From an uncultured Lachnospiraceae bacterium (GTDB lineage: Bacteria > Bacillota > Clostridia > Lachnospirales > Lachnospiraceae): 34,044 bases of DNA. Below, piece after piece: positions 7,301-15,697 of the stretch. Location: contig CAMSTM010000019.1 of assembly GCA_947063675.1 (NCBI GenBank), positions 1 through 34,044 of the forward strand. The letters are read 5' to 3'. The notes under the pieces were generated by a model. It was not told where the DNA came from. It searched no databases and was given only the letters and a program-made list of their open reading frames with translations. Both the position numbers and the translations under genes were made by a program. Positions within the stretch are counted from its first letter, which is position 1. Every line of letters begins with the position of its first letter.

Positions 7301-7546
7301 TCAAATCAGTATCAGCCTGTCTCCGTCTCTTATTCCCTGCTGTTTCAGAGTTTCATGCCCTGTTAAAATCCCCTCCTGTCCGGGAACATAAAGATACATC
7401 TTCCCCGCATCTTCACAGTCAAGCCCTTCCTGCCCGGCAATTAATTCCTGAATCTCCTCAAGAACAGCATCCGCACAGGCTTCTTCGTCCAGTTCAAAAT
7501 CAAATATTTTATCCAGTACCGGCACCTGTATATCCACTAAAATCAT
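7301..7546 (-). CDS. EsaB/YukD-like ubiquitin-fold protein of type VII secretion
   Basis: An 81-residue acidic protein with a beta-grasp pattern: strands at 1-8 and 13-18, a helix around 24-37, then TLKQQGIRDGDRLILI at the C-terminus, which is the typical ending of YukD/EsaB. Its ATG overlaps the essC stop codon (ATGA), indicating translational coupling to the ATPase. In Staphylococcus aureus and Bacillus, EsaB/YukD is a small cytosolic component of the T7SSb needed for normal secretion. The family, size and position all agree. Confidence 0.85.
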   Translation of the reverse strand: MILVDIQVPVLDKIFDFELDEEACADAVLEEIQELIAGQEGLDCEDAGKMYLYVPGQEGILTGHETLKQQGIRDGDRLILI

Positions 7547-10500
7547 TCTGCTTCTCCTTTCCCGTATAGCGGCAGCAAAAGCCTTCTGGTTTCCCTGCCG
7601 GCAGCTTCCTTAAAATATCCGATACCCGGCCTCTCCGGCTGGTTCAGTTTTGCATAGCCCAAATCGTCAAAGGACAGCACCCTCTGCTCCCCGGCATTTC
7701 CTCCTAAATGAATCCCCTGACGCCACGCGGTAAATTCTCTGAAAAATCCGCATACCGCCGCTTCATAATCCCTCTTTGGATGGTAAATTCCGGCCAAAAA
7801 TTCAATCCCGTTATCACCTCCGGCAGCCTTTTCCCAAAACGCCTCTCTTTCCTCCCGCATGGCGCCGGACTCATAAAGATATTTACAAAAACGCCCCATA
7901 TCACTGATAAAAACGCTGATTTTCTTCTTGCTTTCTCCTTTCTCCGCCTTATTTCCGCTTCCCTTTTCTCCAGGCTCCCCGCCTTTCTTTTCCCCTTCTG
8001 TTTTGGCGTTTTGGATTGCCAGCCGCCATTTTTCCACTGATTCCCCGTTTTCAAGATACGTAATTTCTTTCTCCTTCCCGAAATCTTGCAGTTTCCCTTC
8101 AAAGTCCACTATCACTACCTGGCTTTTCAAAAGTAGCATTCCCTTCGCCAGACAGCTTAAAAGATTGGTCTTTCCGCATCTCTCATTTCCCGATATCAGA
8201 AAGCAATGACTTTTCCGCGGTGTAATCGCACAGATTTCTCCCGTTGTCAGGCAGTATCCTAAGGGTAGTTTCCCGCTTTTCCAGTCAAACGCCGCAGCAA
8301 GCCGGTTAAAGGCAGGTTCCGCCGGTATCTTTGGGAATTTTTCCGGTAACGCAGTTCCCTCCTTATCCATAACGATTCTCATTTTTCTTCCGGCCTCCTC
8401 AATCATCTCCGCACAGCCGAATCCTGCCTGCTTTTCATCAAACAGCGCGGTCTGAAATTCCAGAATCCTTCCTTCCTCCCGGCAAAGTCCCCTGCCCTTT
8501 TGATTTTCCTTTGGCAGCACAGGGATATGATATTGTCTTAACACATCCCCGTACTGAAACCTGTCGCTCATCTCCAGCGAAAAAGCCGTCTTTATTTTTT
8601 CATACAGCTTTCCGCCGATATCGCTGATATCTGAGGCTGATATTATCAGCGTAAATCCCAGGGAAAGTCCCTCACAAGCCAGCCGCATTATGACCTCCTC
8701 CTCTTTTTCCTCAAGCAGAGTTTTTAACGCTCCATAATTGTCAATCACAAGAAAAATACGCGGCAGCCTTTCTTTTCCGGACAGGTTATACTGTTCAAAG
8801 CTGATTCCCGACAGTAATTTTTTGCGCCTGCCTACCCTTTCCTTCAGATGGTGGAAAAACACCTCCCGCCCCGCTTTATCTGTGAGCGCTCCCATGCAAT
8901 GAGGCATAGACGCAAAGCTTCCCGTGCCTTCCCGGCGCATGTCAACCACCGCAAACAGCGCCTCCTCTGCTGTAAAATCTGTTCCAATCTGCCACAAAAC
9001 CGTCTCAAGAAAAACGGTCTTGCCGGTGGCCGGACCTCCGCAGACTGCCAGATGCCCCTGAGCGGAGGGGTAATACACAAGGGGAAAGCTGCATTGATTT
9101 TCAGGGTCGTCGCAAAGCCCGATAATCATTCCCTTTTCCCTCTGTCCGGCCAAATTCTCCCCCTGATTTTCCTTCGCCGGCAAACCCTTTCCTGCCAGCT
9201 CCTTTAACAATATTTTTTCGGGCAGCTCCGGGAGCCAGAGCGGGGATGCCGGCAAGTATCTGCTGTTATCCGCCGTCTTCCGTATGTATTCTATCAGCGC
9301 GTCCATCTGGCTTTTAAAAACCCCGTTTTCTTTTTCTCTGTTTTCTGTCCTCTTTCCTGTATCTGAAAGAAGAACCGCTTTTGCTTTTTTCTCCTCCCCT
9401 GCCCTGTATGGCTCCCCGCAATATCCTGCCTGGAAAAGCTCAAAGTACTCGTGGTTTCCAATCTGCAGATAACATTGTCCCGGAGCGGTCAGGGCCGCCG
9501 CCTCGTCGCTGTGAAGCATGTCAAGGCTGTCCTGTCTGTCCTGGACCCGAAGGCACAGACGGAATCTGGCATTGCTCCATATTTTATCATCCACTGTCCC
9601 CGCCGGCTTCTGGGTCGCCAGAATCAAATGCACTCCAAGGCTTCTTCCCACCTGTGCCAGTGAAATGATTTCCCGCATAAATTCCGGCTCCTCCTTTTTC
9701 AGCTCCGCAAACTCGTCCACCACCAGCAGCAAATGAGGCATTGCGGATTTCGCCTCTCCTTTCCGGTAAAGCTTTGTATACGCATCGATATGGTTCACGT
9801 GAAAATTACTTAAAAGCCGTTGTCTTCGCCTGTTCTCGCTTGCAATAGCCGACATGGCCCGTCTGATTTGTTTCCCCGATAAATTAGATATGACGCCCGC
9901 ACAGTGGGGCAGACTTTTTAAAAGATTTCCTGTACCTCCGCCCTTGTAATCAATCATGAAAAAACTGACATCCTCCGGGCTGAAATTAATCGCCACAGAC
10001 AGCAGGTAAGTCTGTAAAAGCTCGCTTTTGCCGGAGCCGGTGGTTCCTGCTACAAGGCCGTGGGGACCATGGAACTTCTCATGGACATCAAGGCTGACCA
10101 GACGGCCTCCCGCCCCGAAGCCTATGGGAACCTTAAGGCGTTCTCCTGTTTCCGATACTTTCCATCTTCCGCCACTTTCCAGTTCCTCCACCCGACTGCA
10201 TCCATAGAGCTGCAAAAAATCCGCCTTTTCCGGGAGCCGGCTGTTTTCCTGCGTCTCCCGCGCTCCAAAGCCTGCGATGCTTCGGATATACCTTAGCGCC
10301 GGTTCTGTATGGCAGCTTTCCAGGGACAGCGTCTTTTTCTCCGCATTTCCGTTTCCCGGATTTAAAATTTCTCCTTTTCCGTTTTCCCCTGTCAAAAAGA
10401 GCCGGCAGCATTTAGGAAGCGCTTCCCTTTCTTTTCCCACAAATACCGCGCTTACGGGATAAATCCCCTCAGGTTCTGTAAGGCAGCGGTACAGCGGCTC

Positions 10501-12219
10501 CCCCTGTATCAATTCTTCATTTAATATGAAAGCAATGTACCACGGAATCCTGACGCCTTCCTTCCGCTCTCTGTCATCCAACATAAGCTCTCTTGTCAGG
10601 ACAGGAAGAATCTCGCCGGCTTCCAGCTCATTTCCTGCAAGAAATCTCGTTCTTCTGTCCGACGACCAGCTATGGGACAGCCATCTGAAGCAATCGGCAA
10701 TTTCCCTTTCAGGACCTCTTTCCTTATGATAAAAGCAGACCGTCTTTACCTCTGTATGGCAATGGCTTACTGCAATCTGCATCATAAGCATCATCACTAT
10801 CCCCAAGGCCTCTTCAAAAGCCTGATTTCCCCATACGCCAATCTGCCTGTCCTCATAAAGATTCACACCCACAGGCGCATTTTCCAGAACGGCAAACCTC
10901 TCCGCCAGCCGCTCCGCCTCCCCGGTAAGCCTTCTTTGCACAATACTTTTTGATTGCCCGGAAAGCTTTATTTTCATATGAAAAGGAATGTCTCCGCTTC
11001 CCAACCGGAAGAATAAAAAATCCTTCTGTCTGTAATAACGGTTCCATAAAACGGCAGGCTCTTTGCCGCCTTCCTCCAAAAAGAATTTCATGGACGGATA
11101 TTTTTCCTCAAGAATCCTGCAGTTTTCATCCTGATAAAAGGAAATCTCCTCCTCCATTCCCTCCAGATATTCTCTGTACTGCCTCTCCTTTTCCTTCCTC
11201 TCCCTCCTGCCTGAGTACTTTTCATATCCATGTCCCAGAAATCCCCAGAAAAGGGCAAGCAGAGCGCTGCACCCGCTCATAAGCGCAGACAGATAATAAA
11301 ACCCGCCCCCTGTTCCCTCCATATATCCATTCATCATCCAGGCCATAAAAAGCATAGGCAGAACCATTGTAACTGTAGGCCCCATGCTCAGGAAAAGAGG
11401 GTGACTGCGTTCTGCTGAGGGGATTTCCGGCAGTAAAATCTCCACTTCGCCGGTATGAAGGCTCTCCTCCTGTCCATAAGCCTTCTTTGTTATCACTTTG
11501 TCTTTGTGGATTTTCTTAAAGGTATCCGGTTTCACAGGAGTATACCTGCCCGCCACCCGGCAGATTCCGCAAAACGCGGTGCAAATTACGGTTTCCTTTA
11601 ATATAAGAAGATGAAGTCCGTAAATATCCACTCTGTCGCCGCTTTGCAAAAGCCCTTTGCCTGTAAACGCTTTCTCATTCAGATAAACCCCCTCGTTCCC
11701 GGCATTATCAATAACCATTCCCTGCTCCGTGGCATGTATTTCCAAGTGCACCTCGCTAACCAGAGAAAAACATTCAAAAAAGATTTGATTCTTAAAGGAG
11801 CTCCCAGCCTTAAAGCTTTCTTCTCTTTGCATCGCCAGTCTTTCACATGGCCTAAAATGCAGCTTTCCCGACAATAATAACAGTAGTTTTTCATTTTTTT
11901 CGGTATAGAAATAGAAAGGCGCCCTACTGTTTAACTCCCTACCGTTGATGTGCAAACTTCCGCCGGAAAACAGCAGCTCCATTGCCGTATCCTCCAAAAA
12001 GCCCGTATCAACAGCCATCAGTACAAGCCTGTATCTCCCTTCCGTAATGTCGGGTAACGGCTTCCTTATACAGGCTCTTTTGCTGAAAATCAGCAAAATC
12101 CTGCTATCTCTCTCATTATTTTCCTTATTAACGATAACAATGTCACCTCCGATTTCATCTTTTGCTTTGGAAATCATCTGATAACGGACATCAATGCATT
12201 TCAAAGATGTTCCATCCAA
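7543..12219 (-). CDS. essC: EssC-type FHA/FtsK-SpoIIIE ATPase, type VII secretion motor
   Basis: Up to 1558 residues. The N-terminal cytosolic part includes an FHA-like domain (about 140-210, ending LLQSGDRVDIYGLHLLIL). Two transmembrane helices follow (about 280-298 and 306-330), then a charged stalk and three P-loop domains. Domain 1 has Walker A GTTGSGKS (725-732) and an intact Walker B VVDEF (833-837). Domain 2 has GGPATGKT (1061-1068) but Walker B is VIDNY. Domain 3 has GNERCGKT (1344-1351) with ISDMG as a weak Walker B and a Lys/Glu/Gly-rich insertion at 1406-1433. This is the EssC/YukBA layout: a hexameric membrane motor that exports WXG100 proteins. It is the first gene of the operon. 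The start is uncertain: the frame opens with TTG 12219, the first ATG is at 12177, and neither has a good ribosome binding site; the region resembling other EssC N-termini begins near residue 40. Confidence 0.92.
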   Translation of the reverse strand: MDGTSLKCIDVRYQMISKAKDEIGGDIVIVNKENNERDSRILLIFSKRACIRKPLPDITEGRYRLVLMAVDTGFLEDTAMELLFSGGSLHINGRELNSRAPFYFYTEKNEKLLLLLSGKLHFRPCERLAMQREESFKAGSSFKNQIFFECFSLVSEVHLEIHATEQGMVIDNAGNEGVYLNEKAFTGKGLLQSGDRVDIYGLHLLILKETVICTAFCGICRVAGRYTPVKPDTFKKIHKDKVITKKAYGQEESLHTGEVEILLPEIPSAERSHPLFLSMGPTVTMVLPMLFMAWMMNGYMEGTGGGFYYLSALMSGCSALLALFWGFLGHGYEKYSGRRERKEKERQYREYLEGMEEEISFYQDENCRILEEKYPSMKFFLEEGGKEPAVLWNRYYRQKDFLFFRLGSGDIPFHMKIKLSGQSKSIVQRRLTGEAERLAERFAVLENAPVGVNLYEDRQIGVWGNQAFEEALGIVMMLMMQIAVSHCHTEVKTVCFYHKERGPEREIADCFRWLSHSWSSDRRTRFLAGNELEAGEILPVLTRELMLDDRERKEGVRIPWYIAFILNEELIQGEPLYRCLTEPEGIYPVSAVFVGKEREALPKCCRLFLTGENGKGEILNPGNGNAEKKTLSLESCHTEPALRYIRSIAGFGARETQENSRLPEKADFLQLYGCSRVEELESGGRWKVSETGERLKVPIGFGAGGRLVSLDVHEKFHGPHGLVAGTTGSGKSELLQTYLLSVAINFSPEDVSFFMIDYKGGGTGNLLKSLPHCAGVISNLSGKQIRRAMSAIASENRRRQRLLSNFHVNHIDAYTKLYRKGEAKSAMPHLLLVVDEFAELKKEEPEFMREIISLAQVGRSLGVHLILATQKPAGTVDDKIWSNARFRLCLRVQDRQDSLDMLHSDEAAALTAPGQCYLQIGNHEYFELFQAGYCGEPYRAGEEKKAKAVLLSDTGKRTENREKENGVFKSQMDALIEYIRKTADNSRYLPASPLWLPELPEKILLKELAGKGLPAKENQGENLAGQREKGMIIGLCDDPENQCSFPLVYYPSAQGHLAVCGGPATGKTVFLETVLWQIGTDFTAEEALFAVVDMRREGTGSFASMPHCMGALTDKAGREVFFHHLKERVGRRKKLLSGISFEQYNLSGKERLPRIFLVIDNYGALKTLLEEKEEEVIMRLACEGLSLGFTLIISASDISDIGGKLYEKIKTAFSLEMSDRFQYGDVLRQYHIPVLPKENQKGRGLCREEGRILEFQTALFDEKQAGFGCAEMIEEAGRKMRIVMDKEGTALPEKFPKIPAEPAFNRLAAAFDWKSGKLPLGYCLTTGEICAITPRKSHCFLISGNERCGKTNLLSCLAKGMLLLKSQVVIVDFEGKLQDFGKEKEITYLENGESVEKWRLAIQNAKTEGEKKGGEPGEKGSGNKAEKGESKKKISVFISDMGRFCKYLYESGAMREEREAFWEKAAGGDNGIEFLAGIYHPKRDYEAAVCGFFREFTAWRQGIHLGGNAGEQRVLSFDDLGYAKLNQPERPGIGYFKEAAGRETRRLLLPLYGKGEAE

Positions 12220-12260
12220 CCGATAATGCGGCTGTCAAAACAGGCCGGCATTAAATAACA

Positions 12261-12280
12261 TTTGTATTTTTAAATACAAA
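12261..12280. repeat. AT-rich palindrome in the essC leader
   Basis: Arms TTTGTATTT and AAATACAAA with a two-base centre. It lies about 40 bases before the possible essC start. It could be a regulatory site or a leader hairpin; there is no T-run after it on the essC strand. Confidence 0.5.
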
Positions 12281-12322
12281 GAAGAAACTTCCGTCCGGAT
12301 TCGGACTCCTGAAAGTATATTT

Positions 12323-12351
12323 ACCTTAACAGACTTGACACTTCCTGTCAA
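12323..12351 (-). promoter_or_regulatory. Possible essC promoter overlapping a palindromic operator-like site
   Basis: On the minus strand a perfect TTGACA (12346-12351) lies 17 bases before TAAGGT (12323-12328). The -35 is one arm of the inverted repeat TTGACA-GGAAG-TGTCAA (12335-12351). The -10 is poor, so the call is tentative; an alternative -10, TATACT, is at 12314-12319. Confidence 0.4.
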
Positions 12352-12424
12352 TAACTTATTGAAAATTTACAAATATTTTATAAATAAACTTTTATTTTAT
12401 AGGATTTTTGCACAATTTTAATAT

Positions 12425-13219
12425 TTACCCCAAAGCCACATCCAGAATCATCATAATCAGGAATCCCGCCATAACGCCCGCTGTCCCAAGATTGGAATGG
12501 CTGCCCAGATTTGCTTCCGGTATCAGTTCTTCCACCACTACATAAATCATTGCTCCTGCCGCAAAAGCAAGAAACCATGGCATATACGGGGAAATCCATG
12601 TGGCAATCAGCGTAATGCCGACCCCGAAAACCAGCTCAACCAGCCCGGACAGACTGCCCAGGAGAAAAGCCCGCCATCTGCTCATACCTTCCTGCCGAAG
12701 GGGAAGCGAAATAGCGGCGCCCTCCGGAAAATTCTGTATACCTATTCCCAACGCAAGTGCAAAGGCAACTGCAAAAAGAGAGGCGTCCTCCGGGTGCTGC
12801 GCCGCCATGGCAAAAGCAAGCCCTACCGCCATGCCCTCGGGAATATTGTGGAGCGTTACCGCCAAAACCAGCAGGGTGGTTCTGTGAAAGGAATTTTTCA
12901 TGCCCTCCGGGCTTTTTTCGCCTAAATGCAGATGCGGCATTACCAAATCCAGCAAATATAAGAAAATTCCGCCAAAAACAAACCCGCCTGCCGCCGGAAC
13001 CCATGCCGTCTTTCCCATCTTCTCCGCATCTTCTATTGCAGGCAAAAGCAGTGACCACACGGACGCCGCCATCATTACCCCCGCCGCAAATCCCAGAAAT
13101 ATTCTCTGAACATTCTTGCCCATATCCTTCTTAAAAATGAATACCACGCTTGCGCCGACAGCAGTCATCAAAAACGTAAATCCTGTTCCCGCTCCGGCCC
13201 ATCCGATTGCCTGATTCAT
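12425..13219 (-). CDS. ZIP family metal (zinc) transporter
   Basis: A 264-residue polytopic membrane protein of the GufA/ZupT-like branch of ZIP transporters, with about eight hydrophobic segments. The metal-site motifs are visible: HNIPEG (about 134-139) in TM4 and QNFPEGAA (about 172-179) in TM5, plus EELIPE in a late helix. A His-rich bit, MPHLHLGE, lies in the loop after TM3. It probably imports Zn2+ or related divalent cations. ATG 13219 is preceded by AGAGGG. It stands alone, 205 bases upstream of essC in the same direction, so read-through into the T7SS operon cannot be excluded. I saw no recognisable metal-responsive site or riboswitch in the 283 bases upstream. Confidence 0.88.
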   Translation of the reverse strand: MNQAIGWAGAGTGFTFLMTAVGASVVFIFKKDMGKNVQRIFLGFAAGVMMAASVWSLLLPAIEDAEKMGKTAWVPAAGGFVFGGIFLYLLDLVMPHLHLGEKSPEGMKNSFHRTTLLVLAVTLHNIPEGMAVGLAFAMAAQHPEDASLFAVAFALALGIGIQNFPEGAAISLPLRQEGMSRWRAFLLGSLSGLVELVFGVGITLIATWISPYMPWFLAFAAGAMIYVVVEELIPEANLGSHSNLGTAGVMAGFLIMMILDVALG

Positions 13220-13401
13220 ATTTCCCTCTTTCCGCGCATTTCCGGCATACAGAGACGCCGGGCGCTTAGCTCTATTTTATTAATATACGCTGATTTTAAT
13301 AGTGTGCCTGTTTCAGGGGCAGGAATATGCATGGTATTTTTTGTTTTTTATAAGGTTCCTCATACGGAGAGTAATTCCTCCGTGGCTACAGCCAATTCAT
13401 A

Positions 13402-13437
13402 AGAAAAGCCTGAATCACAACCGACCCAGGCTTTTCC
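13402..13437 (-). terminator. Rho-independent terminator of the kdu operon
   Basis: A perfect nine-pair stem AAAAGCCTG / CAGGCTTTT (13404-13412 and 13427-13435) lies 66 bases after the kdgK stop. On the minus strand it is followed by a short U-rich tail (TTTTCTT). It cleanly ends the kduI-to-kdgK unit before the ZIP gene. Confidence 0.8.
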
Positions 13438-13502
13438 GATACTTTGTATTCCTTTAACTTCAAGCACCCTCTAAATAACATTTCGTCCAAAAATAACATT
13501 TG

Positions 13503-14534
13503 TTATCTCTGTACTCTCCCCGATGCGTCGCCGCCCGCAAGAGTCTCGACTTCCTTCCTTGACACCAGATTGAAGTCGCCCGGAATGGTATGCTTAAGCG
13601 CAGATGCCGCAACGCCGAATTCCAGAGCGGATTTAAAATCCTTGCCGTCCACCAGACCGCAGATTACGCCGCCTGCAAAGGAATCGCCGCCGCCTACGCG
13701 GTCCACGATGGGATGAATGCTGTATTCCTTTGAATGGTAAAATTCCTTTGTATCTCTGGAATAAATGCAGGCCGACCATCCGTTGTCGGAGGCGGAATGG
13801 CTTACACGCAGAGAAGATACGCAGTATTCAAAATTGAATTTCTCTACCATCTGTTCAAAAATTGACTTGTACCCTGCAAGCTCGAGCTCGCCGCTGGTAA
13901 CGTCCGTTTCTCCCGGCTTAAAGCCAAGCACCAGCTCCGCGTCCTCCTCGTTTCCGATGCAGACATCCACATATTTCATCAGGTTTGTCATAACCTTCTG
14001 AGCTTTCTCGGAGGTCCACAGCTTCTTGCGGAAATTCAGGTCCACGGATACCTTCACGCCGTGTTTTTTGGCAGCAATAAGAGCCTTTTCTGTAAGAAGC
14101 GCCGCGCTGTCAGATACCGCCGGTGTAATTCCTGTAAAGTGGAACCAGTCGGCTCCTTCAAAAATCGCGTCAAAATCAAAATCCGCTTCCGTTGCCGTGG
14201 AAATAGACGAATGCGCCCTGTCGTAAACTACCTTTGAAGGTCTCATGGCGGAGCCTGTTTCCAGATAGTAAATCCCAAGTCTCTCGCCGCATTTTGCAAT
14301 GTGTCCTGTGGCCACATTGTATTTCCGAAGCGCCGCAACTGCGCATTCCCCGATTTCATTGTCGGGAACTGCGGTCACAAATTCCGCGTCATGACCGTAA
14401 TTCGCCAGCGAAACGGCAACATTGGCTTCTCCTCCGCCGTAATTGATATCAAACTCGTCAGCCTGAATAAATTTTTCATTATTAGGTGTGGATAATCTGA
14501 GCATTATCTCGCCCATAGTAATAACTTTTGCCAT
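13503..14534 (-). CDS. kdgK: 2-keto-3-deoxygluconate kinase (PfkB family)
   Basis: A 343-residue PfkB/ribokinase-fold sugar kinase. The N-terminal GGGEANVAVSLA segment (33-44) matches the substrate lid region, and the second PfkB signature DRVGGGDSFAGG (278-289) contains the catalytic base Asp284. It phosphorylates 2-keto-3-deoxygluconate (KDG) to KDPG with ATP. Its position, last in an operon with kduI, kduD and the KDPG aldolase, supports KDG as substrate over other PfkB sugars. The start ATG has GGAG four bases upstream. It is 37 bases after the aldolase gene, and a terminator follows. Confidence 0.93.
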   Translation of the reverse strand: MAKVITMGEIMLRLSTPNNEKFIQADEFDINYGGGEANVAVSLANYGHDAEFVTAVPDNEIGECAVAALRKYNVATGHIAKCGERLGIYYLETGSAMRPSKVVYDRAHSSISTATEADFDFDAIFEGADWFHFTGITPAVSDSAALLTEKALIAAKKHGVKVSVDLNFRKKLWTSEKAQKVMTNLMKYVDVCIGNEEDAELVLGFKPGETDVTSGELELAGYKSIFEQMVEKFNFEYCVSSLRVSHSASDNGWSACIYSRDTKEFYHSKEYSIHPIVDRVGGGDSFAGGVICGLVDGKDFKSALEFGVAASALKHTIPGDFNLVSRKEVETLAGGDASGRVQR

Positions 14535-14571
14535 TCTTCTCCATTCCTTCTCTTATATATTAAATCCAGAT

Positions 14572-15537
14572 TTACTTTTGCACAAGATGAACTGCAAATC
14601 CCCCGATTTCCTCTTTCAGATAAATGGCTTTCAGGTTGCCCTTATCGTCTTTCTTTGCAGATTCCTCATTAAACTCAACGCCAAGCACTGTGGAAAGATA
14701 GTTGACCGCTCTTTCAATATAATTTGTACGGACTGCAATGTGTCCGTTCTTTCCAAGATAAGGACTCTTCATAACCTCGAGAGCCGTTCCTGTAAAGATA
14801 GAGCTGTTGCCCGCCTTTGCAGGCATGCCGAAGATGAATGCAAATCTGTTTGCCGCTTTTAACGCTTCCTCTTCGTTTTCCGCATTGATGCCGACGTGAG
14901 CCAGTTCAAATCCAAGCATGGTCTGAACCGCTTCTCTTGTGAGCTGTTCAATCTTGTCCCACTCTCCTGCGTTAATCAAATCTCCGGGAACCATCCAGGA
15001 GCCGCCGCATGCAATAATCTTGTTAAAATCAAGATAAGAGGTTAAATTCTTTGCGTTAACGCCGCCTGTAGGCATAAATTTCATATTCACATAAGGAGCC
15101 GCCATAGCCTTAATCTTTGCCAGCCCGCCTGACTGTTCCGCCGGGAAGAATTTCACAACCTCAAGACCTAATTCAATGGCCTGCTCGATATCGCTGGGGC
15201 TTGACGTGCCGGGTGTAATCGGTACGTTCTTTTCGATACAGTATTTTACCGTCCTGGGATTAAGGCCGGGGCTTACAATAAACTTTGCGCCCGCCTGAAC
15301 CGCCGCGTCCACCTGAGCCGCATTTAAAACGGTGCCTGCGCCTACGCACATATCCGGAAAATTTTCCGTCATAATTTTGATTGCCTCCGCAGCGGCGTCC
15401 GTACGGAATGTCACCTCCGCACAGGGAAGCCCGCCTGCGCAGAGAGCCTTTGCCAGAGGAAGCGCATCCTCCGCCCTGTCAATCTTCACCACCGGAACAA
15501 TACCGATTTTTTTGATTTGTTCTAATACTGGTTCCAT
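14572..15537 (-). CDS. eda: KHG/KDPG aldolase with fused C-terminal glyoxalase/VOC-like domain
   Basis: A 321-residue protein. Residues 1-205 are a class I KDPG aldolase: Glu41 and Arg45 in AEVTFRTD, the Schiff-base Lys129 in EVVKFFPAE, and PTGGV near 156-160. It splits KDPG to pyruvate and glyceraldehyde-3-phosphate. Ordinary Eda is about 205-215 residues; here about 110 extra residues follow. The segment GHIAVRTNYIERAVNYLSTV (265-284) and the ending GGFAVHLVQK resemble a vicinal-oxygen-chelate (glyoxalase-like) fold, though no full metal-ligand set is evident. I chose ATG 15537 because GGAGGTG precedes it by eight bases; a longer frame of ten codons has no such site. It precedes kdgK by 37 bases. 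Confidence 0.9.
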   Translation of the reverse strand: MEPVLEQIKKIGIVPVVKIDRAEDALPLAKALCAGGLPCAEVTFRTDAAAEAIKIMTENFPDMCVGAGTVLNAAQVDAAVQAGAKFIVSPGLNPRTVKYCIEKNVPITPGTSSPSDIEQAIELGLEVVKFFPAEQSGGLAKIKAMAAPYVNMKFMPTGGVNAKNLTSYLDFNKIIACGGSWMVPGDLINAGEWDKIEQLTREAVQTMLGFELAHVGINAENEEEALKAANRFAFIFGMPAKAGNSSIFTGTALEVMKSPYLGKNGHIAVRTNYIERAVNYLSTVLGVEFNEESAKKDDKGNLKAIYLKEEIGGFAVHLVQK

Positions 15538-15565
15538 AAAAAACACCTCCATACTTAGTCCCGCC

Positions 15566-15668
15566 AAAGTCCTTCCAACGCACCTTCAAAAGGTCAGCAC
15601 CCCGTATCAGGCTCGGGGCATCCAACTTGCAGCACAGCAAAGCTGCGAGGTATGTGCCCCACGCGTTG
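15566..15668. repeat. Structured intergenic element between the RpiB-like and aldolase genes
   Basis: The 160-base spacer folds into several helices: an outer pair CAACGC (15576-15581) with GCGTTG (15663-15668), a CCCCG/CGGGG hairpin (15600-15618) and a GCAGC/GCTGC hairpin (15629-15646). It contains the core AGCTGCGAGGTATGTG (15641-15656), which resembles segments at 16414 and 21400. The core reads opposite to the operon. Confidence 0.5.
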
Positions 15669-15697
15669 TATGGGCTTTCGCTGTCACATTATACAGT

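Noticed and set aside
12261-12280. The AT-rich palindrome as a terminator of the ZIP gene
   Set aside because: It is about 145 bases past the ZIP stop and downstream of the probable essC promoter, and has no T-run on that strand.
13473-13506. An 11-base direct repeat (AAATAACATTT) and small palindrome at the end of kdgK
   Set aside because: Short, AT-rich and at the stop codon; likely chance, with a real terminator further on.
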